From the NCBI GenBank assembly GCA_964450955.1, contig CAYVFI010000041.1:1-60495 (forward strand): 60,495 nucleotides of DNA, read 5' to 3'. The stretch's first letter is position 1; each line of letters starts with the position of its first letter. This stretch comes from CAYNWT01 sp964450955 (lineage in GTDB: Bacteria; Planctomycetota; Planctomycetia; Planctomycetales; Planctomycetaceae). Made by a program: the position numbers and the translations under genes. Shown in pieces: positions 46,308 to 54,984 of the stretch. Under the pieces are notes generated by a model. It had not been told where the DNA came from. It saw nothing but the letters and a program-made list of their open reading frames with translations, and made no database searches.

Positions 46308-46451
46308 TTATTCGGGCAGCATGTCTGGGTCGACGTCCAGCAAAGGATCACAGTCAAGAGACTGCCGCACCGATGCCGTGATTGCCACGGTGTTACTAAC
46401 GACAGCGTCGTCTGCAACAACTGTGACCGGTTCCATGACGGCCGTTGCCAT
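46308..46451 (-). CDS. Small protein of 47 residues, unknown function
   Basis: A short gene (MATAVMEPVTVVADDAVVSN at its start, DPDMLPE at its end) supported by a strong ribosome site (GGGGAG 7-8 bases before ATG 46451) and by an intrinsic terminator just downstream. A run of T on the coding strand precedes the site. The protein is acidic, with hydrophobic Val/Ala-rich segments and no recognised family. It is easily missed in automatic annotation. Codon use looks ordinary for the region. Confidence 0.6.
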   Translation of the reverse strand: MATAVMEPVTVVADDAVVSNTVAITASVRQSLDCDPLLDVDPDMLPE

Positions 46452-46618
46452 CTGTGGCTCCCCAAAAAAACAAGGGAAAAAAATCTCTCGATCGCCACAT
46501 GGCTCACCGTGCTGCGGCATTTCGCTGCAAAGTGACAGAAAAATAAGGAAAAGGACCCGTGGCTTACGAGAACAAACGTTGTTTACGCAACTCGCGGGCC
46601 AAAGTGAAGAATCCTGAC

Positions 46619-46652
46619 GTAAAAAAAGCCGCGTTCAAAACGAACGCAGCTT
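46619..46652 (-). terminator. Rho-independent terminator of the secreted protein gene
   Basis: On the minus strand a stem (gaagctgcgttc with gaacgcggcttt, one mismatch) and a short loop end in seven Ts (46621-46627). It sits about 45 bases after the stop of the gene at 46697-47641 and would end its transcript. Confidence 0.75.
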
Positions 46653-46696
46653 CAATTTCGGAATGTAGCAAGGCTGCAAAACAAACAGTCTGCGAA

Positions 46697-47641
46697 CTAC
46701 TCACCTCGCCTCGCGTTGGCTGGGTTCGCGGCGACCTGTTTCGGGACCAACGCCATGGACACGGTCTGATCGATAGTTTGATCAATCGACTGACCGTCCT
46801 GAGTCACAGTCATGACCATCTTCGACGACAACTTGGTGCGTTCAATCCGACCGTTCGTGTGATCAAACAACACAGCGCCTTTGCCGTCGGCTGACTTCAC
46901 CCGCACCTGTGTGTCACTGTTCGGGTCAGGAACCATTCGCACAGTTGGCTTCATGTCAATTCGAGCGAACTTGCGGCCCTGGTAGTCCTGCATGCCACGG
47001 AAGTCCAGTGTTGAGTTAAACACCATACGTCCGGCCGGTGTTTTGACTTCGTTTGCAGATGTCCATTTCGAACCAATGCTAACCGGTGTCTGAGGCATGA
47101 TGACACCGGACTGGTTAAACATTTGCTGGAGCGATTCTTCACTAAAACCAGCGGCCCCAACGCCGGGTGAGTTCTTCAACGTCTCCAGAAGTTCCGGTGG
47201 AACTCTGGTCGCCAGAATCTTACCCGTAGGGCTCATTGTTGTTTGGATGCGAGCCTTAATCAGTTCGCCAAACACTGTTGCCATTGGCGACAACTCTTCA
47301 CGCGGCGGGGTCTTGGCGGCCGTATCGAACTCAACTTTTCCAAGCGGTCCACCTTCCATCACAATCCGAATACGATTGATCTTCTGCACCATCTCCGCAT
47401 TGCCCTGCGGAGTGACTCTTTGAATAACCCATGACGTATTGATGGTCTGCTTCATCGTGCTGGCGATTTCACGACCGTTGTAGTCCATGGACATTTTCAT
47501 GTCCTGCTGAACGACGTAGTCCAATCGCTGACCGGGAGTGAACTTCCAGTTCAGGGTCTGTTGCTGCGAGAAAACCGGCGCATCAGCGGCGACGACAAAT
47601 AGAACCGCGACAGCCGTCGCGCGAGCGAGTTGATTCCACAT
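46697..47641 (-). CDS. DUF6263-like secreted protein
   Basis: A 314-residue exported protein with a signal peptide at about 1-25 (VAVLFVVAADAPVFSQ). The sequence from LNWKFTPGQRLDYVVQQDMKMSM through VIQRVTPQGNAEMVQKINRIRI fits the DUF6263 family, secreted proteins of unknown function common in planctomycetes. A beta-rich domain continues to the tail (GAVLFDHTNGRIERTKLSSKMVMTVTQDGQS). It is a single-gene unit: a 253-bp gap lies upstream and an intrinsic terminator follows. Confidence 0.78.
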   Translation of the reverse strand: MWNQLARATAVAVLFVVAADAPVFSQQQTLNWKFTPGQRLDYVVQQDMKMSMDYNGREIASTMKQTINTSWVIQRVTPQGNAEMVQKINRIRIVMEGGPLGKVEFDTAAKTPPREELSPMATVFGELIKARIQTTMSPTGKILATRVPPELLETLKNSPGVGAAGFSEESLQQMFNQSGVIMPQTPVSIGSKWTSANEVKTPAGRMVFNSTLDFRGMQDYQGRKFARIDMKPTVRMVPDPNSDTQVRVKSADGKGAVLFDHTNGRIERTKLSSKMVMTVTQDGQSIDQTIDQTVSMALVPKQVAANPANARRGE

Positions 47642-47894
47642 AGGTCTTCCTTGACGTGCGTGGCATTGGGAGAGAGACAGCCGGCATCGTTCCGGCAGGT
47701 GCGGAATTTACCTGAATTCACAAAATCAGGTCCATAGCGGTCGTTTCTGCACATGCCGAACACGAACGAACGGCTATTTCTCTGGTTTTTGACGCACCTT
47801 GCTGCAATCTGAGGGCGTGTTCCTGGTGTCCAGCAACGGCTTACCGGAATCAGTTAGCTTGTCGCCCACCGGTTAATCGGACCGCCGCGGCCAA

Positions 47895-48833
47895 CTAAGT
47901 TGGGTCGTTGTTCTCCGGCCGACCTTCAATATAGAACCAGTTGTGGATTGGTTTCAGGATCTCCTGAACCTCAGTCACCAACTGTTCGTCCAACGGTAGT
48001 TCGGCCCAATCGGCCCACTGCTTCACTCGGTTCGGATTGGCTGAACCGGTAATGCATGTCACCATGTCCTGGTTCGCGATCGAAAACTGCAGTGCTAACT
48101 GGGCGATATCGACGCCCTTCGAATCGCAGTGGTCGGCCGCTGCTTTCGCGACCGCTCGAACCTGGTCGGTCGCCTTGTGCCAGTCCGGCAACGGCGCCTT
48201 TGTCAACAGCCGAGCACTGAAAGGCGCGGCGTTCATGATACCGACGTTCTTTTCTTTCAGGTACGGGACCATGTCGGCCCACATTGTGTTTTGAAGTGTG
48301 TAGTGGTTGTACGACAGCACAACGTCCAGGTCAGTCTGATCCAGAACGAACTTAAAGTTGCTCATCGGATAACCAGAGATCCCAATGAACCGCACCTTGC
48401 CCTGTTCCTGAATCTTTCGCAGCGCCGGCAGTGTTTCGTCAACAATCTGCTGCCGATCAACAAATTCAATGTCATGACAAAGCATGATGTCCAGGTGATC
48501 GACCCGCATGCGGTGCAGGCTGACATCAACACTTTCCACAACGCGCTTCGCAGAGAAATCAAAATGAGCCGCGTCGTACCGCCCCAACTTGCTGCCCAGG
48601 ATATACGAGTCTCTCGGAATCCCCTGTAGCGCGACACCCAGCAGGACCTCAGACATACCGCGACCGTAGAACGGCGAGGTGTCAATGAAGTTCATGCCGC
48701 AGTCCAAAGCAACGTGCAGTGCCTTCATCGCTTCGTTGATATCAATTGACCGAAACTCGGCGCCCAGCGACGATGCTCCAAAACTAACCGCGGGCAGCTT
48801 CAGCCCGGTGTTCCCGAGTTCTCTGTACTCCAT
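47895..48833 (-). CDS. Aldo/keto reductase
   Basis: About 312 residues from ATG 48833, which has GAGG 7 bases upstream; the longer frame would begin at a TTG. The TIM-barrel NAD(P)H oxidoreductase family signature is complete: D51 and Y56 in FIDTSPFYGRG, K82 in GSKLG, H120 in DIMLCH, and the cofactor part MNAAPFSARLLTK with TCITGSANPNRV. It resembles the L-galactose dehydrogenase/L-fucose dehydrogenase branch. Cytoplasmic; it belongs to no obvious operon, with 177 bp to the DUF1552 gene upstream. Confidence 0.9.
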   Translation of the reverse strand: MEYRELGNTGLKLPAVSFGASSLGAEFRSIDINEAMKALHVALDCGMNFIDTSPFYGRGMSEVLLGVALQGIPRDSYILGSKLGRYDAAHFDFSAKRVVESVDVSLHRMRVDHLDIMLCHDIEFVDRQQIVDETLPALRKIQEQGKVRFIGISGYPMSNFKFVLDQTDLDVVLSYNHYTLQNTMWADMVPYLKEKNVGIMNAAPFSARLLTKAPLPDWHKATDQVRAVAKAAADHCDSKGVDIAQLALQFSIANQDMVTCITGSANPNRVKQWADWAELPLDEQLVTEVQEILKPIHNWFYIEGRPENNDPT

Positions 48834-49010
48834 CGTGTTCCTCAATCATCGCGGTAGTGTCATTGGATTTGTGGTACGCAGGTTAGCGGAAACGGTAACG
48901 TGATCCCACCAATGCGTCGGGTGCTCACACACGTATTGGAACACAAGAGCGGGCCTGAGACTGAAGTTCGAGACTCCCGCTTGCCGTCGCTCCGCGGCTC
49001 AGCGGGTGGG

Positions 49011-50261
49011 TTACCAGGTCAGCGTTCCAGCGCTTTGGCCGAAGGACTCAGTTTCGAGGCCCATTTGGTTCAGCATTGTGACAAACAGGTTGCACAGTGG
49101 TGTTCCATCTTTCTGCTTGACGTAACTGCCGTGCTTGAAGCCTCCGCCGGCCAGCATGATTGGGAGGTTCTTTGCATCGTGAGCGTTGGCGTTGCCAAGG
49201 TTGCTGCCGAATAGGACCGATGTGTTGTCCAGCAAGCTGGAACCGGTTTCCTGTTTGTCCTTCAGTTGACCCAACAGGCTGCCGAAGCATCCCACGATCT
49301 TGCGTTCGATCTTCTGCAGTTGTTCGATTTTGGTTTTATCCTGGCCGTGATGCGACAGGTTGTGATGGTTGCCAGTGACGCCGGCAACTTTCGGAACCAC
49401 GAAGTGATCCTGAACCATAATGCTCACAACACGGCTGGAATCTGTTTGGAGGATAAGTGGAACCAAATCAACCAGCAGCTTCGCGCGACCGATGATGTCG
49501 GCTCTGTCGTTGATGTCTGATGGCTGTTTCACATCAACGGTTGGCTTTGGCTTATCCATCCAGCCAACCATCTCGGCAATGTTCGATTCCGCTTTGCGGA
49601 CGGATTCGAAGTAGTCGTCCAGAAGATGATTGTCGCTTCTGCTGGCCTCCTTCCTGATTACTTTGCACTGCGAACCCAGTTGGTCAAGAATGCTGCGGCC
49701 ATCGTCCAGCTTCTGTCGCTGGCGTTTGACCTCATGCGGCTTACCGGCCAGAAACAGTTGCGCGAACAGATTTGCCGGGCTGGTCTGAGCCGGAATCATG
49801 ACGCCGCCATTGGTGTAGGATTGACTCTTGGCGTTCGCCGTCCCCAAGGTAATGGACGGATAGCGAGTCACATTGCCTAAACGATTCGCCGCAATTTGAT
49901 CGACTGAAATCGTGTTCCGGAACCCGCCCATGCCCGGCTTGCGAGCAGCTGTGAGCCACGTCATTTCGCTGTCGTGTGGTTGCCGACCGTTCTGTTCGTC
50001 GTGCGACAAACCAGAGAACAGAGTGAAGTCTCTTCGATGTTCCTTCAGCAGTTCCAGGTACGGCGTGTTCTCGTAATTCTCTCCCGGCGTCTTTGGCCAG
50101 AGGTGCGGCGGATGCAGTCCAAGTGCCGTGCACATGAAGACCATCCGCTTCGGAGCGTGTTCCCGAAACGAACCAAATGCAGGGTTCATTGATTCCAGAA
50201 ACGGCAGTGCAAGTGCGACACCGGATGCTTTGAGGAATGTACGGCGATTGAGTTTGGACAT
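49011..50261 (-). CDS. DUF1552 family secreted protein
   Basis: A 416-residue DUF1552 protein. The Tat signal (LNRRTFLKASGVALALPFLESM) covers about residues 4-25. Typical motifs are RMVFMCTALGLHPPHLWP, LFSGLSHDEQNGRQPHDSEMTWLTAARKPG, LGTANAKSQSYTNGGVMIPAQTSPANLFAQLF and the C-terminal LFGSNLGNANAHDAKNLPIMLAGGG. Like DUF1501 it shares the alkaline-phosphatase-like fold. It starts 5 bases after the stop of the DUF1592 gene and so is co-transcribed with it. Confidence 0.93.
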   Translation of the reverse strand: MSKLNRRTFLKASGVALALPFLESMNPAFGSFREHAPKRMVFMCTALGLHPPHLWPKTPGENYENTPYLELLKEHRRDFTLFSGLSHDEQNGRQPHDSEMTWLTAARKPGMGGFRNTISVDQIAANRLGNVTRYPSITLGTANAKSQSYTNGGVMIPAQTSPANLFAQLFLAGKPHEVKRQRQKLDDGRSILDQLGSQCKVIRKEASRSDNHLLDDYFESVRKAESNIAEMVGWMDKPKPTVDVKQPSDINDRADIIGRAKLLVDLVPLILQTDSSRVVSIMVQDHFVVPKVAGVTGNHHNLSHHGQDKTKIEQLQKIERKIVGCFGSLLGQLKDKQETGSSLLDNTSVLFGSNLGNANAHDAKNLPIMLAGGGFKHGSYVKQKDGTPLCNLFVTMLNQMGLETESFGQSAGTLTW

Positions 50262-50266
50262 GCGAA

Positions 50267-52696
50267 TCAGTTGTTTCTAAATATCTGACTTCGAACGACA
50301 GAGTGAATAATGTCGCGAACTCGGAAGCTGTTCTCATCGGCTGTTCGCACCAAGGTTTCCAGTTCGTCGCGATCGGCAAACTGAATTTCGGCACCTGTGG
50401 AGTACACGATCAACTGCGAGATGAAGTGCTTCGCAACCTGGCGTTTCCGTTTCATGAGTTGCTGTTTGAACTCGTCGATACCGGAGAACTTTTCGCCATC
50501 AGCAGTAACGCCGCTGGAGTCGACAGGCTTGCCATCTTTGTAAGTCTTGCCGCCGCCAAAGAATGTCGCGAATCCAGAAGCGTTCGCCCTGTACCGGGTT
50601 CGAAATCCGCCGATCGGATCGAAACTCTCTAAGGCAAAACCGGGAGGATCAATCTCACGATGGCACTTATTACAGGTCTCAGTGTCGCGATGCGCGGCGA
50701 GGATTTCTCGGATCGTGGTCTTGCCGCGGGTGTCTGGTTCGATCGAACCGACGCTGGGCGGTGGCGGTGATGGTGGTGTGCCAAGGATATTGGTGAGGAC
50801 AAAGTTGCCGCGGGTGACTGGAGATGTCGTCGTCCCATTCGCTGTCGTTTTCAAAATCCCCGCCTGAGTCAGAACACCGCCGCGTGGAGAACCCTCTGGC
50901 AGAGTTACCTTCTGAAACTCCTGGCCCCGGATTCCTTTGATGCCGTAGTGTTCTGCCAGTCTTCGGTTAACGAAGGTAAAGTCAGAATCGATGAGGTTCG
51001 TGAGGCTTAGATTCCGCGAGATGAGTTCGGTGAAGAACAGCTCCGGCTCCGTCCGCAGTGCGACTCCGAGTAATTCGTCGTACTCGGGGTACAGCTTCTC
51101 GTCTGGGTTCGTCGCGTTGATTTTGTCCAGCAGCAACCACTGACCGAGGAAGTCTTTCACGAACCGTTGTGATCGTTCGTCTTCCAACATGCGATCGACT
51201 TGAGCGGCTAGAACCTGCGGATCTGCCAGCGTTCTTTTTTCGGCCAGGTCGAATAGTTCTTTGTCGGGCAGTGTTTTCCAAATGAAGTACGACAATCGGT
51301 TGGCCAGCGCATAGCCATCAAGCGGCCCCGGAGTTCGATCGAACATCAGAAACTGTGGCGATGTCAGGATTGACCGCAGCGGCAACCGGATGGCGTCGGC
51401 GACGCTCCGGTCGGCTGCCAACACCGGGTCAGCCAATGCGAGGAACGACTCAAGCTCCTCCTCACCGACGGGCCTGCGAAACACTCTCGAAGCGAGTGAC
51501 TCGATGGCGGTGCGAACATGCGTGTCAGGTTTTTCAGACAGTTGTGGCTTGTAGCTGCCGCCCGCCGTTTTCTTCAAAGGCATTCCACGTAGCAACAGTT
51601 TTGCACTGCGCGGCGGCCACTCGTCCGCAAGAGGGCCGACGACTTTGGTTTCGTAGACCGCGAGTCCCGGTCCCTTGTACGTCTTCGAACCACCGGCACC
51701 AGCCAGGCCGGCAAAGACGGAACCGCCTCCATCAACAAACGTCAGGTAGAACGCGTCACCCGGACGCAGAAACGTTTCGACTTCGATTTCCTGAGGCTCG
51801 CCCGGTTCCAAATCAACGGATGTCAGAACCGCGGTGCTGCCGTTTTGTTGTTTCAGAAGCAGCTTAAACGTCAGCGGTTTGTCTGTTTGGTAGGCTCCAA
51901 CCGTGGTCGCAATTCGGTATGAACCCGCTGACGGAATGTTGTGCCCGTTGTTCAGCGAGTTCAGAAGATAGTCCACATCTCTGAATAGCACGACGCCGTT
52001 TTCGATTTGCCGGGAGACGCTGCCACCAAGGTTGAGAGGCTTGTGATGAAACGACTTCAGGAACGCACTGCCTTCGAAGTCAACCATCTGTTCTTGATAC
52101 GGATTTTGGCCCAACTGGATGGCTCGATCCAAAGCCTCATCGGCCGCTTGCAGGTAGCTCTGCATGTGCACGGCTGAGATCCGCTGGTTCACTCCCACGG
52201 TATCAAATGTTCCGGACTCGACTTCGTCCGGAATCCCGCTGGTCACGTCCCCAACAATCTTCAAGAGATCGCGCAACGTGTATCCGTATTCCAGCTTCGT
52301 AAGTCGTCTGGCAGGAACACGGCCAACAGCTGCCTGCCTGGACAGACTTGCGGCTTTCAGTTTGGTTCGCAACGCATCCAGTGCCGCGTCAACCAACTTT
52401 GATTCTGGCCGGTCCTCTGACTCGGGTGGCATCTCACCAGCATGAACACGGTCGAACACGCGTTCCCACTGTCTGAAGTTTGCGGGATCACTTAGGTCGT
52501 GGTCGAGCTTCTCCAGGTTCAGGCCGGTCTGCGTGTTCGCGTCGTGACATTGGATGCAGGCTGCATCAATCAGCGGCCGGATGTCTGACTTGAATGCTTG
52601 CCCGTTAGCGATGCCAATCGTTAAGCCAAACAAGATTACCGTACAGAACAAACGGTGGCAGCCATCATTAGTGGAGCTCTTCCTGGACTGAGCCAT
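50267..52696 (-). CDS. DUF1587/DUF1592/DUF1588/DUF1585 cytochrome-like protein
   Basis: About 809 residues from ATG 52696. It has a signal peptide (LFCTVILFGLTIGIANG) and a CIQCH haem motif at 47-51. DUF1587 (RLTKLEYGYTLRDLL near 130), a carbohydrate-binding-like segment (SAGSYRIATTVGAYQ, about 250-330), DUF1592 (LANRLSYFIWKTLPDKELFDLAEK), DUF1588 (GGVLTQAGILKTTANGTTTSPV with CNKCHREIDPPGFALESFD) and DUF1585 follow in the standard order. It forms the usual planctomycete pair with DUF1552. Its start faces the ECF sigma gene across 185 bp. Confidence 0.93.
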   Translation of the reverse strand: MAQSRKSSTNDGCHRLFCTVILFGLTIGIANGQAFKSDIRPLIDAACIQCHDANTQTGLNLEKLDHDLSDPANFRQWERVFDRVHAGEMPPESEDRPESKLVDAALDALRTKLKAASLSRQAAVGRVPARRLTKLEYGYTLRDLLKIVGDVTSGIPDEVESGTFDTVGVNQRISAVHMQSYLQAADEALDRAIQLGQNPYQEQMVDFEGSAFLKSFHHKPLNLGGSVSRQIENGVVLFRDVDYLLNSLNNGHNIPSAGSYRIATTVGAYQTDKPLTFKLLLKQQNGSTAVLTSVDLEPGEPQEIEVETFLRPGDAFYLTFVDGGGSVFAGLAGAGGSKTYKGPGLAVYETKVVGPLADEWPPRSAKLLLRGMPLKKTAGGSYKPQLSEKPDTHVRTAIESLASRVFRRPVGEEELESFLALADPVLAADRSVADAIRLPLRSILTSPQFLMFDRTPGPLDGYALANRLSYFIWKTLPDKELFDLAEKRTLADPQVLAAQVDRMLEDERSQRFVKDFLGQWLLLDKINATNPDEKLYPEYDELLGVALRTEPELFFTELISRNLSLTNLIDSDFTFVNRRLAEHYGIKGIRGQEFQKVTLPEGSPRGGVLTQAGILKTTANGTTTSPVTRGNFVLTNILGTPPSPPPPSVGSIEPDTRGKTTIREILAAHRDTETCNKCHREIDPPGFALESFDPIGGFRTRYRANASGFATFFGGGKTYKDGKPVDSSGVTADGEKFSGIDEFKQQLMKRKRQVAKHFISQLIVYSTGAEIQFADRDELETLVRTADENSFRVRDIIHSVVRSQIFRNN

Positions 52697-52881
52697 CCTG
52701 CGTACCAAATTACACGTTAGAGTCAGAGATCAGGCAAAGAATACCAGATCACATGTGCCTACACGTATCAACCTGTACTCGAGTTAGCCTGAATAATCCG
52801 GTAACCGCGTAGAAATCGGGCGAGTACAGAATTTAGAAAGCTCCGCTGTCACACTCAGGGCTCTTCGCGACAATACTGGGT
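52697..52881. promoter_or_regulatory. Divergent promoter region of the cytochrome operon and the ECF locus
   Basis: These 185 bp separate the start of the DUF1592 gene (minus) from the ECF sigma gene (plus). Both transcripts must start here. I did not find a clear ECF-type promoter pair by eye, so autoregulation by the sigma factor is only plausible. Confidence 0.45.
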
Positions 52882-53433
52882 ATGGACGAGGAGCCAGATA
52901 CACCCCGAACGCAGTTTGAAGCATTGATGCTACTGCACCACGTGCGGTTGCGGGTGTTTGTACGATCGTTGGGTGTCGATTCAGACTGGGTCGATGACAT
53001 TGCTCAGGAAGCATGTCTGACCGCGTTCCGGCAATGGCAAACGTTCGACCAAACTCGGGACTTCGGGAAATGGGTACGGGGGATTGCGGCCAATATCGTT
53101 CGAAACGAACTCCGCAAGGACAGTCGCCGGCAGCGAATCATGCACTCAGAACTCGCCGATATTCTGCTCAAGCGTCACGAGGGCTCAGACCTTCGCAGTG
53201 CTGCTCATGCCGAACCGATGACAGTCGGAGCCATTCGCGATTGCGTTGCCGAACTTGGGCCGACTAGTCGGAAAGTGATCGAAGGGCGATATCGAGAGAA
53301 TCTGCAGGGACCAGAGCTGGCTAAGCGACTCAACATGACAGCTGCCAACGTGCGACAGACGTTGGTTCGTGTTCGTCGAAGATTAAGACAATGCGTGGAA
53401 CTTCGATTATTGAAGGAGGCATCGCATGAATGA
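52882..53433 (+). CDS. ECF-type RNA polymerase sigma factor
   Basis: A 183-residue ECF sigma factor. Region 2 is seen in VDDIAQEACLTAFRQWQTFDQTRDFGKWVRGIAANIVRNELRKDSRR and region 4 in CVAELGPTSRKVIEGRYRENLQGPELAKRLNMTAANVRQTLVRVRRRL, the last part being the helix-turn-helix. The gene overlaps the FecR-type regulator gene by 8 bp, so the pair is expressed together; that partner is the obvious candidate anti-sigma factor. Confidence 0.9.
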   Translation: MDEEPDTPRTQFEALMLLHHVRLRVFVRSLGVDSDWVDDIAQEACLTAFRQWQTFDQTRDFGKWVRGIAANIVRNELRKDSRRQRIMHSELADILLKRHEGSDLRSAAHAEPMTVGAIRDCVAELGPTSRKVIEGRYRENLQGPELAKRLNMTAANVRQTLVRVRRRLRQCVELRLLKEASHE

Positions 53434-54877
53434 TCGTTTTGAAGAGCTACTAAGCGGTCTACTGGATGACGAGCTTTCGCAGACTGAACTGTCCGAACTA
53501 ACCGACGTTGTTCGACGCGATCCGGCGCAGCTGGCGGAACTACAGTCACAGTTGGAAGCAGCGGAGATGCTGGTTCTATCGGAGGATGAACTACACACGC
53601 CGGCCCGGTTCCTGGTGGGACTGCGATCAGCCGGCAACGTCATCCCTGCCGGTCTTTCTCCGGCCATCGAACTGAAGGAATCGAACTCCAACCCTTCTTG
53701 GTGGGCCACATTGTTGGCCCTTGCAGCGATTGTGGTTTTGGCGTTCGTGCTTTGGCCCTCGGTCACGCCCGAAACTTCCATCGCCACGATTCAGTCTGTT
53801 CACGGCGAGGTCCAGTGGACGGGCGATGGCGGGATGCTTCAGGACGCTCGGCCGACCCAGCAGATTCGTGGCGGGACTGTCGAAACACTCTCTGCAGATG
53901 CCTGGGCTGTCGTAAAGTTCGCGGACGGTTCGGTCATCACTGTGCTGGGGCAATCAGAATTGATGGTGACCCAGAACGACACAGGCGGCAAGGTTTTACG
54001 ATTGAACGAGGGAGTCATGTCGGCCGACATACAACCCCAACCCAGAAACGCGCCGATGATTGTGAAGACCCCCACTGCAGACATCGAAGTTGTTGGAACC
54101 CAGTTCAATCTTGACGCCAAATCATCGCGAACAACCCTCGCCGTCAATGAGGGTCTTGTGCGGCTGAAGAGATTGACGGACGGAAAAGTCGTTGACGTTC
54201 CGGCCAATCATCAGACGGTCGCATCTGTCGAAGACCGCAGCGGCCCCGAAGTCACGACGCGCGGTATGGCGTCGCATTCGTGGCAGAGCGACCTGACCAA
54301 GGATGCAACTCACGGGAAGTGGCTGCCCGATCTATGGGCGATCGGTGGCAAACTGAAAGAGGCTGTCGCCACCGGCCGGCTCACCAAAGAGGAGGCCGAA
54401 GCAGAGTACAAAGCCGCGGCGAACCTAAGCGATGACGATGGGTTCCTGTACGCAACGCCTTGGGTTAAGAAGCAACTGAAGTCAGGCAGCACGGCCGATG
54501 TGTCGTACCTCGCGGCCCTATCAATCTCTCAAGGCCAAAGCGCCCCTGTTGTTGCGAACACGGGCTGCACGTTTCGCGTCTCTGGCCGAGTTCAGACTTC
54601 TGCGAAAGTAACATTCGGTATCACAACACTCACACTCGATGGAGGCTTTGCGGGCAAGTACTTTAGTGTTTGCACTATCGAGGCTTCCGACGCCGATGGG
54701 AACTTTGACATCGAGCTTCCGTTAACCGACTTCCAACCTTTAGCGAAGCTGTCAGGGGACGAGTTTGCACAAACACCGGACGGCCTGGAGTGTGTCGATT
54801 GGTGGTGCATCACCAAAGACAAAAAATCCAAGCTCGCCATCCGTCAGGTCGAATTACTACCGGCGGCGTCACCATGA
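53426..54877 (+). CDS. FecR-type membrane regulator with lectin-like C-terminal region
   Basis: A 483-residue protein. An acidic cytosolic helical segment at 1-60 (NDRFEELLSGLLDDELSQTE) is the likely sigma-binding part. A membrane helix (WWATLLALAAIVVLAFVLWPS, about 92-112) precedes a FecR domain (about 118-280; VHGEVQWTGDG, LNEGVMSADIQP, VVGTQFNLDA). At 309-328 there is the motif KLKEAVATGRLTKEEAEAEY, shared with neighbours. The C-terminus (CTFRVSGRVQTSAK to KKSKLAIRQVEL) looks like a beta-sandwich. ATG overlaps the sigma gene; ATGA at its end meets the next reading frame. Confidence 0.85.
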   Translation: MNDRFEELLSGLLDDELSQTELSELTDVVRRDPAQLAELQSQLEAAEMLVLSEDELHTPARFLVGLRSAGNVIPAGLSPAIELKESNSNPSWWATLLALAAIVVLAFVLWPSVTPETSIATIQSVHGEVQWTGDGGMLQDARPTQQIRGGTVETLSADAWAVVKFADGSVITVLGQSELMVTQNDTGGKVLRLNEGVMSADIQPQPRNAPMIVKTPTADIEVVGTQFNLDAKSSRTTLAVNEGLVRLKRLTDGKVVDVPANHQTVASVEDRSGPEVTTRGMASHSWQSDLTKDATHGKWLPDLWAIGGKLKEAVATGRLTKEEAEAEYKAAANLSDDDGFLYATPWVKKQLKSGSTADVSYLAALSISQGQSAPVVANTGCTFRVSGRVQTSAKVTFGITTLTLDGGFAGKYFSVCTIEASDADGNFDIELPLTDFQPLAKLSGDEFAQTPDGLECVDWWCITKDKKSKLAIRQVELLPAASP

Positions 54878-54984
54878 CACCAAATGGACCGCTCGGCCGT
54901 TCTGATCAGCAGACTCGTCCTTATACAATTCTAAGAGGGAACATGATTTGTCCCCGAGCCATGATCCGCACAGGAAATCGACAC

